Below are positions 8,961-17,272 of a stretch of DNA of 64,000 bases, piece after piece. Location: contig NZ_FNPC01000008.1 of NCBI RefSeq assembly GCF_900107205.1, positions 85,378-149,377 on the forward strand, written 5' to 3'. This DNA comes from Halopenitus persicus (GTDB lineage: Archaea > Halobacteriota > Halobacteria > Halobacteriales > Haloferacaceae). Every line of letters begins with the position of its first letter. Position 1 is the first letter of the stretch. Under the pieces are notes generated by a model. The model was not told the DNA's origin, did no database searches, and saw only the letters and a program-made list of their open reading frames with translations. Position numbers and translations under genes: made by a program.

Positions 8961-9037
8961 GGACGGTCTCGATCCGACGACGTCGCTTCCGGAGGACGGT
9001 CGAGGAGCCGAAGACGCCCTTAAAAACCGAGGCCGTT

Positions 9038-9661
9038 CTAGCGCCGGTCACGCGCACTGGAGACCGCGAAGGCGATCGCCGACAGGGCGATCGTCGACGC
9101 CACGAGCAGCGCCGAGACGTGCCCGTTCTGTGAGAAGTAGGGGAGATATCCGAGCGTCGCGGTCGTCACGAACGCGGTCGAGACGGCCGCGAGCCCGAGC
9201 CAGTACTCCCGCCACGAGAGCTGGCCGTCGGAGATCGACTCGAGGTAGACGGTGCAATCCTTCGCGGTGGGCGCCAGCTCGACGACGCCCGACCGCTTCT
9301 CGTACTCGACGATCCCGTTGTCGTCGAGGGTCGGCAGGTGGATCTGGTAGAGGGAGGTGTAGACCCGCTTGCGTTGTTTATACGTCACCTCCCGCCGCGA
9401 GACGTCGTTCTCCTCGGCGGCGATCACCTCGGAGAGGTCGCGGATCGTCATTTGCCCGTCCTCGGCCGTACTCAGGTGTTCGATGACGCGACGGCGACGC
9501 CGGTTCGACAGCATGCTGAAGACCGTGTCCTTGGGGAGTTCCCGGTCGGCGGACGCCTCGTCCGCCTCGCCCGGGTCCGAGGCGGCATCGATCTTCTCGG
9601 GATCGATCTCCTCGGGATCGCTCGCGTGGCGTCCCGCCGCCAGCGCGAGGAGTCCCGTCAT
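9038..9661 (-). CDS. Membrane-anchored winged-helix protein (DUF7344-like), copy 1
   Basis: A 207-residue protein with a winged-helix domain at about residues 45-130 (DTVFSMLSNRRRRRVIEHL, then YTSLYQIHLPTLDDNGIVEY) and two membrane helices at the C-terminus (about 152-172 and 180-198). The layout matches the haloarchaeal family I remember as DUF7344, thought to be transcription regulators tied to the membrane. It shares the motif QxHLPxLDDxGIVEY with the second copy 500 bases away. Both read away from the large surface-protein cluster, which makes them its candidate regulators; this is inference from position only. Confidence 0.8.
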   Translation of the reverse strand: MTGLLALAAGRHASDPEEIDPEKIDAASDPGEADEASADRELPKDTVFSMLSNRRRRRVIEHLSTAEDGQMTIRDLSEVIAAEENDVSRREVTYKQRKRVYTSLYQIHLPTLDDNGIVEYEKRSGVVELAPTAKDCTVYLESISDGQLSWREYWLGLAAVSTAFVTTATLGYLPYFSQNGHVSALLVASTIALSAIAFAVSSARDRR

Positions 9662-10202
9662 AGCGTTCGACCCTCCCCGGCCGACGCGGGCGGCACGTCA
9701 ACCGGCACCGGAACGGACAACGCGGATGCAGTCACCCGCCCGAACGGTCGAATCGGTCGATGGTTGCGATACGATCGGGATGGTCGGCGGTGTGTGGGTT
9801 GGGACATCGGCCTCGGTTGGGCAGGATCGTTCACTCGTCGGTTCGGTACGCGAGTCGAGGTGCCGGTCAACGACTCCGACGGACGGTCTCGAACATACCG
9901 ATTCCGTCGGCGGTGTCGTCGCGATGAACACCAACGGGAACGGGTACCATATATGTATGACATTTTCACTCGATCGCGGTGTTGTGTGTTTCCGAGTGAC
10001 AATCTACGTCGGATCGGTCGTCGATGTTCCCGATCGAATCGAACCGACGGGACAGCAGCCCGGATGAATCGGTTAGCAGTCCGGACGAATCGGTTAGCAG
10101 TCCGGACGAATCGGTTAGCAGTCCGGACGAATCGGCCAGCAGCCCGGACGATCCGGACGGGAAGCACGACGGCGTCCCGTGGAGCGGCGGCGACCGACAT
10201 CG
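9662..10202. other. 541-base gap without a convincing gene
   Basis: Open frames here have no protein-like composition. The gap holds an AT-rich palindromic patch (accatatatgtatg, about 9947-9960) that could be a TATA element, and a 21-bp minisatellite at its right end. Nothing else is recognised. Confidence 0.6.
10055..10155. repeat. 21-bp tandem repeat, nearly five copies
   Basis: Units follow cagtccggacgaatcggtta-g head to tail, with the first and last units diverging slightly. There are no spacers, so it is a minisatellite and not a CRISPR. Because the period is a multiple of three the repeat stays open in one frame, but no start signal or codon bias supports a gene. Confidence 0.9.
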
Positions 10203-10751
10203 CTACCGCACCCCCCGCTCGAATCCACGAAGGGAGCGAAGCACGTACCATCGGTGGGTCCAGAACTGGGCGCCGATGGCGACCGCGAAGGCGAACAGCG
10301 AGAGGCTGGCCCACAAGAGCGGGTCGACGCGTCCGACGAGGGGCGCATCCAGCAGCGCCGCCACGACGAGAGCCAGGGACAACACGCCGAGCGTGCGATA
10401 CAGCTCACCCCACGTGATGCCGTAGGACGTGATCACCTCCATATAGGTGTCGACGTCCCGCGCGCGCTCGCGGAGGCGGATGACGTGGGTGTTCGGGTCG
10501 TACTCGACGATGCCGAGGTCGTCGAGCATCGGGAGATGTGTCTGGCGAAGCGAGCTGCGGACGCTCTCGTAGGCCGCCTGTGGCGGCGGTGATTCCCCGG
10601 TCTCCTCGACCGCGATCTCCGTGGCCAGTCCGCCGAGCGTGACGGTCCCGTTCGAGGTCGTCAGGTGACGGACCGCCTCGCGACGACGCGCGTTCGCGAG
10701 GACGGTATACACGTCCGATTCCGGAAGGTCGTTCGTTCGAAACATGGGCAT
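10203..10751 (-). CDS. Membrane-anchored winged-helix protein (DUF7344-like), copy 2
   Basis: A 182-residue relative of the protein at 9038-9661. The winged helix is at about residues 8-110 (DVYTVLANARRREAVRHL; SLRQTHLPMLDDLGIVEYD) and two membrane helices follow (about 118-137 and 143-163), then a basic tail. I chose the ATG at 10751 (MPMFRTND), which places the helix start as in the sister protein; a start at 10817 would add 22 unlike residues. It lies 345 bases from and divergent to the first TasA-like gene. Its role as regulator of that cluster is inferred. Confidence 0.8.
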   Translation of the reverse strand: MPMFRTNDLPESDVYTVLANARRREAVRHLTTSNGTVTLGGLATEIAVEETGESPPPQAAYESVRSSLRQTHLPMLDDLGIVEYDPNTHVIRLRERARDVDTYMEVITSYGITWGELYRTLGVLSLALVVAALLDAPLVGRVDPLLWASLSLFAFAVAIGAQFWTHRWYVLRSLRGFERGVR

Positions 10752-11096
10752 ATGGACATCATCTCCGATCGTGTGTGAACTGGTGACGGTGTCAACCCGG
10801 GATTGTATCGGAACCACCGTCAGGATGGGGCTCCTACCGGTGGCGAACGCCGCGTTGGCTCGACCGTAGGGGCGGTCTACGGGCGCCGAATCGCCGGTTC
10901 AACCGACGGTTCGATCGGTCAACCGTTCGGTTCGTTACGCCGGAGACGGGCGAACGAGCCGTTGTAAGTCCCGTTTTCTTCCGAAGCCGGCGTTCGTTCG
11001 TGACGTGTCGACTCGTAACTAGGTGGGCTGCGCTCACAGAGGGAATCAACTGAACGGGCGGACCGCCGGGGTCTCGGCCCCGTTCAGGGACCACTC
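10752..11096. promoter_or_regulatory. Divergent control region of the surface-protein cluster
   Basis: No gene is seen in these 345 bases. The right end holds an inverted repeat, ctgaacggg (about 11049-11057) with cccgttcag (about 11079-11087), a 9-base stem that would fold in the leader just before the first TasA-like ATG at 11097. A clear TATA box is not obvious. Confidence 0.45.
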
Positions 11097-12692
11097 ATGA
11101 CAGACGACACGAACCACCGACACGGACTCTCCCGACGCCGCGTACTCGGCGGCCTCGGCGCGATCGGCGTCGCCTCCGCGGGCGCCGGGATCGGCACGAC
11201 GGCCTATTTCAGCGACGAGGAGAGCTTCGAGGAGAACAGCCTCACTGCGGGCGAGCTCGACCTGAAGCTCGACTACAAGGCGACCTACGCGGGCGGCCCC
11301 GGTCGCCTGGAGGAGATCAACGGCTGGTACAGCGAGGACGGACCCGGCGAGCCCTTCGATGTCGAGGAGGTCGAGGACGGGACCTACCTGATCGGCGAGG
11401 TTCCGGACGTTGACAGCGGCGACCTCTGGGAAGACGAGGTGCAGAACACGGATCTCTGTGCCGCGGATCTCGGCCTGATCAACGGCGACGAGATCCCGGT
11501 GTTCACCCTCGAAGATGTCAAACCGGGCGACTCCGGCGAGGTGACCGTCAGCCTCCACATCTGTGACAACCCCGCGTGGATGTATATGAACGGCGAGCTG
11601 ACGGCCAACGACGAGAACACCGTCACGGAGCCGGAGGCAAGCTCGAACGACGAGAACAACGATATCTCGGACAGCGAGATCGAGGGCGACGGCGAGCTCG
11701 CTGACGCCATTCAGACGAAGCTGTGGTACGACGAGAACTGTAACAACGTCCACGACGGCGGCGGGCAGGAGCAGCGTGATCGACCGCTCTGCATCCAACT
11801 GGTGATCGATTCGTCGGGATCGATCGGGAGTTCCACGATGGCAGATGTTCGGAGCGCTGCGAAGGAATTTGCCGGCCAATTCCTCCCGGAAGATGAAGGG
11901 GAGGAGACGGACAATATGGTCGGTGTTGTCGACTTCGAGAGTTCTGCAGACCCGGTTCAGTCCCTGACGGACAGCCTCAGTGATGTTGAGAGCGCGATTG
12001 ACGGCCTTACATCCGGAGGCAGTACCAATATAGCGAACGGCATCAACGTCGGGCAATCCGGAGACGACGGAGAATCCGGCCTTCTGGATTGTCCTGGCGG
12101 AAAAGACCGAATAATGGTCGTGTTCACCGACGGCCAGGACAGCTCCGATTCCACTGGCGAGGGTGATGCCGCCAAAGCAGCGGGAACCACGATCTACGCG
12201 ATCGGCGTTGGCGGGGCCGATATGGAGCAACTCGAGGGATTCGTCGGAGAGGGTTACGATTCGAGCTCGGGAGAAGAAGAGCCCGAGATCGATCCCCAGA
12301 ACTACATCTTCCCGGGCACGGGTGAGACGTCGATCGATCAGCTCTTCTCACAGGTTTCCGAGACGATCGCCGGCGATGAGACGGTCATCAAAGAGGGCTC
12401 GCTCGCCGAGACGATGGCGGCCCTCGAGAACGGGATCGCCCTCGACGGCGACCGCTCCTCGGAGGAGATGGATCCGTTCGTCGGCGGGATGACCCACTGT
12501 CTCGGCTTCGAGTGGGAGCTGCCGGAAGACGTCGGCAACGAGGTCCAGACCGACTCGGTCGGCTTTGACCTCGGCTTCTACGCGCTCCAGAGCCGCCACA
12601 ACGATCAGCCACCGGCGAACCCGTTCGACGGCAACTTCACCGATGACAACGGGCTCCCGTCGGGCGGGAACAGCACGAACGCCACCAACTGA
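11097..12692 (+). CDS. TasA/CalY-like surface protein with inserted von Willebrand A domain
   Basis: A 531-residue exported protein. Residues 10-45 combine a twin-arginine motif (LSRRRVLGGLGAIGVAS) with a SipW-type cleavage region (TTAYFSDEESF) as in TasA/CalY fibre proteins. The scaffold shows DVKPGDSGEVTVSLHICDN (around residue 140), LWYDENCNN (around 205) and the closing strand GFEWELPEDVGNEVQTDS (around 465). Between the last two lies a complete von Willebrand A domain (about 232-420) with the metal-binding DSSGS (residues 238-242), SGGSTN and FTDGQDSS. The tail has N-glycosylation sequons (NFT, NST, NAT). The vWA stretch (about 11790-12330) uses AT-richer codons than the flanks. By analogy with pilus tip adhesins it may be the tip; this is inference. 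Confidence 0.85.
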   Translation: MTDDTNHRHGLSRRRVLGGLGAIGVASAGAGIGTTAYFSDEESFEENSLTAGELDLKLDYKATYAGGPGRLEEINGWYSEDGPGEPFDVEEVEDGTYLIGEVPDVDSGDLWEDEVQNTDLCAADLGLINGDEIPVFTLEDVKPGDSGEVTVSLHICDNPAWMYMNGELTANDENTVTEPEASSNDENNDISDSEIEGDGELADAIQTKLWYDENCNNVHDGGGQEQRDRPLCIQLVIDSSGSIGSSTMADVRSAAKEFAGQFLPEDEGEETDNMVGVVDFESSADPVQSLTDSLSDVESAIDGLTSGGSTNIANGINVGQSGDDGESGLLDCPGGKDRIMVVFTDGQDSSDSTGEGDAAKAAGTTIYAIGVGGADMEQLEGFVGEGYDSSSGEEEPEIDPQNYIFPGTGETSIDQLFSQVSETIAGDETVIKEGSLAETMAALENGIALDGDRSSEEMDPFVGGMTHCLGFEWELPEDVGNEVQTDSVGFDLGFYALQSRHNDQPPANPFDGNFTDDNGLPSGGNSTNATN

Positions 12693-12710
12693 TCGAGAAC
12701 CGCCCACGAC

Positions 12711-12776
12711 GGCCCACGGGGTTTCCCCCCGTGATACGGCGGTTCGACTCCGCCGGTGGGTTTCCCCGCAAGGGGG
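12711..12776 (+). promoter_or_regulatory. Structured leader before the second TasA-like gene
   Basis: A first hairpin (cacgggg/ccccgtg) may end the previous message. It is followed by cggcgg-ttcgact-ccgccg (12737-12755), a 6-base stem with a 7-base loop identical to a tRNA T-arm, and by gggtttcccc plus ccccgcaagggg. The T-arm-like hairpin lies 30 bases before the ATG at 12786. A homologous arrangement precedes the next gene. Confidence 0.6.
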
Positions 12777-12785
12777 ATGAGACGA

Positions 12786-14486
12786 ATGAGAAAGAAAAAC
12801 ACGATCGGGCTATCACGCCGACGGGTACTCGCGAGCATGGGGGCGATCGGCGTCGCCTCCGCGGGTGCCGGCCTCGGCACGACGGCCTATTTCAGCGACG
12901 AGGAGAGCTTCGAGGGGAACAGTCTCGCCGCGGGCGAGCTCGACCTCAAGGTCGACTGGCAACAGACCTACGACGGACCGATCCCGACCGGCGAGAACGC
13001 GGGCCAGGTCAAGGAACACGCCGTGAACGCCTACCCAGACACCTCGGGTGACAATGACTACGGCGACGGTCTCCAGGACCTGAACGGGGTTCACTACTCC
13101 GGCGCCGGCGAAATCGACCCGGTGTTCAACGCGGCGGAGGTTCCCGCCTGCTGTGACTGTGGCGACGACGAGTACTACGTCACCTACGGCGGCGAGTCGT
13201 ACTGCATCGAACCGCTCACCGGCGACGATCCGATAGAAGCCTACGAAAACGAGACGGGCGTGAGATCCGAGAATGAGGACATTCAGGGTGAGTCACGCAG
13301 TACGGTATTCCTCTGGAAGGATGCGCCGGATGATGAAGACGGTAACATATACCTGTTTATCGTCCAAGACGCGAAGGACACTGAGACTGGAGGTACTGCC
13401 TCGTACGTCATCGAGGGCGCTCCCAATGCTCAGTGGGAGTCCGGCAGTTGGATCGTCGAGGATGATGATGGCGCTAGTACCGACGACGAGTACATGGAAA
13501 ACGGCGTCGCGGAAGGTCACTGGGTCTGGGAAGGTGCGAATACCGATGGCGGCGTCTTTGGCCCAGTCAACAACGACGATGGCACACTGGGCGACTTCGC
13601 TCTCAGGCTCACACCCGAGCTGAACCAGAAAGCGGGACTATACGACGAATTCGCGAACGGAGACTACGATGACTGGTTCGATGGTTCCTGGAGCCCGCTA
13701 ACCAGGTTAGTCGTGCTTGACGGTTCAGCTAGCAACGTAATCACGCTGGAAGAGGGGATCGAAGATTCCGGCGAGGGCGTCGAGGATGTCACCATCCACA
13801 GCTCGTGTGGGATCGACAGCGGCGTCGAGCTGGAGACGCCGGCCGTCTTCCGCAGCGAGAACTACCCCGAGCAGGAACACCTCGTTCAGTTCGACGACGT
13901 GAAGCCGGGAGACAACGGCGAGATCACCTTCTCGCTGCACCTCTGTGACAACCCCGGATACGTCTGGATGACCGCCGCCAACTTCAGCGAGAACGGCGGC
14001 ACGCTCACCGAACCCGAGATCGACGCGATACTCGATAACGCCGGCAATGACGGCCCGACCACCGTCGACGAGGTCGAGGACTCCGGCCACCTCGCCGACC
14101 ACGTCGAAGTCACGGTCTGGTACGACGAGGACTGTGACAACGTCTACGACGAGGAGGTTGAAGAGGCCATCTTCGAGGGGACGCTCCGCGATCTGATGGA
14201 GAACACCTTCGAACTCGAGGACGACGAGGACGAGGGAATGGTCCAGCTGGGCGAGGACTGTTACCCCGCCCGGGCGGGCTTCTGTATCGGCTTCGAGTGG
14301 TGGGTCCCGACCGAGGTCGGCAACATCATCCAGGGCGACGAGGCGCACTTCGACCTCGGCTTCTACACCGAGCAGTGCCGCCACAACGAGGACCCCGGAA
14401 ACACCGTTGACGGGAACAACACCGCGAATGACACCGCAAACGGGACGGTGAACGGAACAGAGAACGGCACGCCGCAGCCGAGCTGA
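12786..14486 (+). CDS. TasA/CalY-like surface protein 2
   Basis: A 566-residue exported protein with the signal LSRRRVLASMGAIGVAS and cleavage region TTAYFSDEESF, almost identical to its neighbour's. The scaffold motifs are VQFDDVKPGDNGEITFSLHL (around residue 370), VWYDEDCDNVYD (around 445) and GFEWWVPTEVGNIIQGDE (around 500). Before the first motif sits a unique insert (about residues 118-330) with CCDCGDDEYYVTYGG and a domain rich in Trp and Asp; its DNA at 13300-13740 is AT-richer than the rest. The C-terminal tail is packed with N-glycosylation sequons (NNT, NDT, NGT three times). I chose the third in-frame ATG, which starts the normal short Tat n-region and keeps the hairpin leader non-coding. 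Confidence 0.85.
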   Translation: MRKKNTIGLSRRRVLASMGAIGVASAGAGLGTTAYFSDEESFEGNSLAAGELDLKVDWQQTYDGPIPTGENAGQVKEHAVNAYPDTSGDNDYGDGLQDLNGVHYSGAGEIDPVFNAAEVPACCDCGDDEYYVTYGGESYCIEPLTGDDPIEAYENETGVRSENEDIQGESRSTVFLWKDAPDDEDGNIYLFIVQDAKDTETGGTASYVIEGAPNAQWESGSWIVEDDDGASTDDEYMENGVAEGHWVWEGANTDGGVFGPVNNDDGTLGDFALRLTPELNQKAGLYDEFANGDYDDWFDGSWSPLTRLVVLDGSASNVITLEEGIEDSGEGVEDVTIHSSCGIDSGVELETPAVFRSENYPEQEHLVQFDDVKPGDNGEITFSLHLCDNPGYVWMTAANFSENGGTLTEPEIDAILDNAGNDGPTTVDEVEDSGHLADHVEVTVWYDEDCDNVYDEEVEEAIFEGTLRDLMENTFELEDDEDEGMVQLGEDCYPARAGFCIGFEWWVPTEVGNIIQGDEAHFDLGFYTEQCRHNEDPGNTVDGNNTANDTANGTVNGTENGTPQPS

Positions 14487-14591
14487 TCGAGGTCGCAGCG
14501 TCGACGCATCGATCGGGGCAGTCGCTCCGGTCGATCGTTTCGACCGCTCGAAACGACGTCCGTGGATACGACCGCCGCGGTCGGGATCCGA

Positions 14592-14632
14592 GGCCGGTTC
14601 GACTCCGGCCGCGGGCTTCCCCAACCCGGGGA
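14592..14632 (+). promoter_or_regulatory. Structured leader before the third TasA-like gene
   Basis: ggccgg-ttcgact-ccggcc (14592-14610) is a 6-base stem with the same 7-base loop as the leader of the previous gene, and a second hairpin (gggcttccccaacccgggg) follows at once. The first hairpin ends 29 bases before the ATG at 14640, against 30 in the other copy, so the two leaders are homologous. Confidence 0.6.
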
Positions 14633-14639
14633 TCACCCC

Positions 14640-16244
14640 ATGAGCAACGACGACCCATCCGGACTGTCACGACGAACGGTGCTCGCCGGGCTCGGTGCCA
14701 TCGGCGTCGGATCCGCCGGCGCCGGCTTCGGGACCACCGCCTATCTGAACGACGAGGAGACGTTCGCCGGGAACGCCATCACTGCGGGAACGCTCGACCT
14801 CAAGATCGACTGGTCGGAACACTACTTCGACGGCAGCGCGGGCAGGGAGCTCGGCAGCTACCTCGCGGCCGACGAAACCCTCGGCGACCGCCGGGGATTC
14901 CCGAGTTCGGATCCGGTCTTCGCGGTTCCGCAGGCTGACGTCGGCGCGTTCATGGACGCGACGGCGCTCGAGGCGTACCCGGACGACACGAACGACGGCC
15001 TGCAGAGCCCGCCGGAGGGCTGGGACGATCCGGCGTCGGACGCGTACGTCTGTACGCTCGGCGCCGACGTCGCGTCGGACATGGATCCCCGCGAGGAGGG
15101 TGCCGGAACCGGCCTGCGAACGAAGAACGACGACACCTGGAACGACGAGGAGAACGCTCCCGAGCCCCTCGTCTCGCTGTCGGACGTCAAGCCGTGCGAC
15201 TTCGGGGAGGTGACGATCAGCTATCATCTGTGTGATAATCCCGGCTATATCTGGTTGACCGGCGATCTCACCGAGAACGCCCAAAACGGATACAACGAGC
15301 CCGAGCGCGAGCGGCTGGCGGAGCTGTACGACGTGCCTCCCGAGGAGGGACAGCTCGCGGACCGCCTGTTCGTCCGGCTGTGGTACGACGACGGCGACAA
15401 CCTCGTGGAGGACGGCGAGACGGAGATCGTGACCGGGCCGCTGAGCGCGGTGCTGGAGCTGCTGAGCGAAGGACGAGGAATCCCGCTCTCCCCGACCGGC
15501 GAATCCGGGATCGTTCCGATCGACGGACCCGGTGACGGAACCGGAAGCGAGAACGGAGCCGGCGACGGGATCACGCTGACCGAGGACGATTGCCACGTCG
15601 AGCAGGGCAACCCCAGTTGCAGCGACCACGGACTCCTCCGCGCGATCAAGGTCGAATCGGAGGACCTGCCGGCCGGGTCCGGCGAGTCGCTGACCTACCA
15701 GACCGCCGTCGGCACCGTGACGATCACGGTGACGGAGTGGGACGACGAGGACGATGAGGTGCTGGAGTTCGACGTCGAGTTCGACGGGTTCCAGGCCCAC
15801 ACGGTCATCGTGAAGGGCGGCCCGAACGCGAACGTCTGCAGCCGGAGCGAGGACGGCGAGGTCCTGTCCGCGAGCGCGGGCGAGGGGCTCGGCGCGCCCT
15901 TCCGGACCGGCGACCGGCGCTATGCCGTGAGCCACGTCAGCATCTGTTACGACGTCGAGGGCCCGGGACCGGATCCTGACCCCGATCCGGACCCCGATGA
16001 TCCGGATCCGCGGTGCTTCGAGCCCTCGACGACCCACTACGTGGGTCTGGAGTGGTGGCTGCCGTGTACGGTCGGCAACGAGGTCCAGACCGACTCGGTC
16101 GGCTTCGACCTCGGCTTCTACGCCGAACAGTGCCGCCACAACGACTCGCCGGGGATCGGGAACGCGACCGGCACCGGGGACGGGAACGCGACCGGCACCG
16201 AGGACGGGAACGCGACCGGCACCGAGGACGGGAGCGGCTTATGA
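14640..16244 (+). CDS. TasA/CalY-like surface protein 3
   Basis: A 534-residue exported protein. Signal LSRRTVLAGLGAIGVGSAG with cleavage region TTAYLNDEETF; scaffold motifs SDVKPCDFGEVTISYHLCDN (around residue 185), RLWYDDGDN and GLEWWLPCTVGNEVQTDS (around 475). Between the last two lies a third kind of insert (about residues 320-440), a beta-rich domain containing YQTAVGTVTITVTEW and IVKGGPNANVCSR, joined by a DPDPDPDP linker. The tail is four units of GNATGTED, each a glycosylation sequon, encoded by a 24-bp minisatellite. The ATG at 14640 gives the normal signal length and keeps the leader hairpins outside the gene. Confidence 0.85.
   Translation: MSNDDPSGLSRRTVLAGLGAIGVGSAGAGFGTTAYLNDEETFAGNAITAGTLDLKIDWSEHYFDGSAGRELGSYLAADETLGDRRGFPSSDPVFAVPQADVGAFMDATALEAYPDDTNDGLQSPPEGWDDPASDAYVCTLGADVASDMDPREEGAGTGLRTKNDDTWNDEENAPEPLVSLSDVKPCDFGEVTISYHLCDNPGYIWLTGDLTENAQNGYNEPERERLAELYDVPPEEGQLADRLFVRLWYDDGDNLVEDGETEIVTGPLSAVLELLSEGRGIPLSPTGESGIVPIDGPGDGTGSENGAGDGITLTEDDCHVEQGNPSCSDHGLLRAIKVESEDLPAGSGESLTYQTAVGTVTITVTEWDDEDDEVLEFDVEFDGFQAHTVIVKGGPNANVCSRSEDGEVLSASAGEGLGAPFRTGDRRYAVSHVSICYDVEGPGPDPDPDPDPDDPDPRCFEPSTTHYVGLEWWLPCTVGNEVQTDSVGFDLGFYAEQCRHNDSPGIGNATGTGDGNATGTEDGNATGTEDGSGL
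16157..16235 (+). repeat. 24-bp minisatellite in the third TasA-like gene
   Basis: gggaacgcgaccggcaccgaggac is repeated about three and a half times at the 3' end of the gene, coding the glycosylation-sequon tail GNATGTED. The 206-base gap after the gene (16245-16450) shows no gene or clear element. Confidence 0.9.
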
Positions 16245-16450
16245 TCCGAGGATCCACGAGTCGGGGCGTATCGAACGGTATGGAGAGTCTACCGTCGGGA
16301 ATCGGTCCGGTAGGTACTCCATGCATATGTCCCGAGAGCGCGATCGATTCACTCGAACGGGAACGGCCGATGCGCGACCGACGGTCGGGGGGACCCCGAT
16401 CCGAACGCGGTCGGGTCACCGGCCGTTCCGCCGGGTGGTGAATCAAACGC

Positions 16451-17272
16451 ATGACGACCGATGACCGATCGACGCTGACCCGACGACGCCTGCTTGCGGG
16501 CGCGAGCAGCATCGGCGTTCTCGGATTGACGGTCGGCCGCCGGGTCGCTCCGAGCCGCCCGTCCACCGATCTTCCCGACCGATACACACGGTATACGTAC
16601 GCTGCGACGCCGGATCAGGCGGGCGAGAACGATCCGGAGATCCGGGTCGGCTGGAACAGCACCTACAACGGCGAGGCCGTGGGTGGCGACGGGACCGAAA
16701 CCGGCGAGGAAACCGACGCGGGACGGAACGAGTCGGACTCCACGGTCGAACCGAGCGGAACGAACGGCGGCGGATCCGGAGGAGCTGGCGGACCGCGCCT
16801 CGGCAACGACGGGGGCGTTCCGGGACCGCTGATCGACGCCTCGAACGTGCTCCCGGGCGACTCCGGGACGGTCAGCATCGGGCTGTCGGTCGAGGAGATG
16901 GACGCGCGCGTCCGGCTGTTCCTCACGGACGGCACCGGTGAGAACCCGGTTTCGGGAGCGCTCGCGGACGTCATCGAGGTGGCGCTCTGGTACGACACCG
17001 GGATCCTCGGGATCGGGGGCTGTCGCGGGGCGGAGTCGATGCCCGAGAACCCGACGATCGAGACGACGCTCCGGGACCTCGGCGACCGGTACGGCCCGAA
17101 CAGCGACGGTCTCCTCGTCACGGACGGACTCGAGGACTGTCTCGCGGAGGGCGAGCACTTCTGTCTGGGTTTCGCCTGGCGGATCGACGAATCGGTCACG
17201 AACGCCTACCAGGGCACCGCGGCCGACTTCGGGCTCGCGTTCCGCGCCGAACAGTGTGGAGGCGGCCAATGA
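16451..17272 (+). CDS. Short TasA-like surface protein 4
   Basis: A 273-residue relative of the preceding surface proteins. The signal is LTRRRLLAGASSIGVLGLTV, but the usual AYFSD cleavage segment is missing, so it may be processed by another peptidase or stay anchored. After a Gly/Ser/Glu-rich linker (about residues 85-115) come the weaker scaffold motifs VLPGDSGTVSIGLSV, ALWYDTG and FCLGFAWRIDESVTNAYQGT, with the end FRAEQCGGGQ. There is no inserted domain. Its stop codon overlaps the next start (ATGA), so it is translationally coupled to the following genes. It may be a minor or basal subunit; this is inference. Confidence 0.75.
   Translation: MTTDDRSTLTRRRLLAGASSIGVLGLTVGRRVAPSRPSTDLPDRYTRYTYAATPDQAGENDPEIRVGWNSTYNGEAVGGDGTETGEETDAGRNESDSTVEPSGTNGGGSGGAGGPRLGNDGGVPGPLIDASNVLPGDSGTVSIGLSVEEMDARVRLFLTDGTGENPVSGALADVIEVALWYDTGILGIGGCRGAESMPENPTIETTLRDLGDRYGPNSDGLLVTDGLEDCLAEGEHFCLGFAWRIDESVTNAYQGTAADFGLAFRAEQCGGGQ

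Noticed and set aside
10024..10425. Repeat-coded protein with SSPDESV units
   Set aside because: The open frame results from a 21-bp repeat and the opposite strand of a real gene; no start signal or codon bias.
13290..13745. A separate gene inside the second TasA-like gene
   Set aside because: The reading frame runs through without break and the flanking scaffold motifs are both required; treated as an inserted domain.
12737..14610. tRNA genes at the two ttcgact hairpins
   Set aside because: Only the T-arm-like hairpin is present; no anticodon arm, D-arm or acceptor stem can be formed around it.
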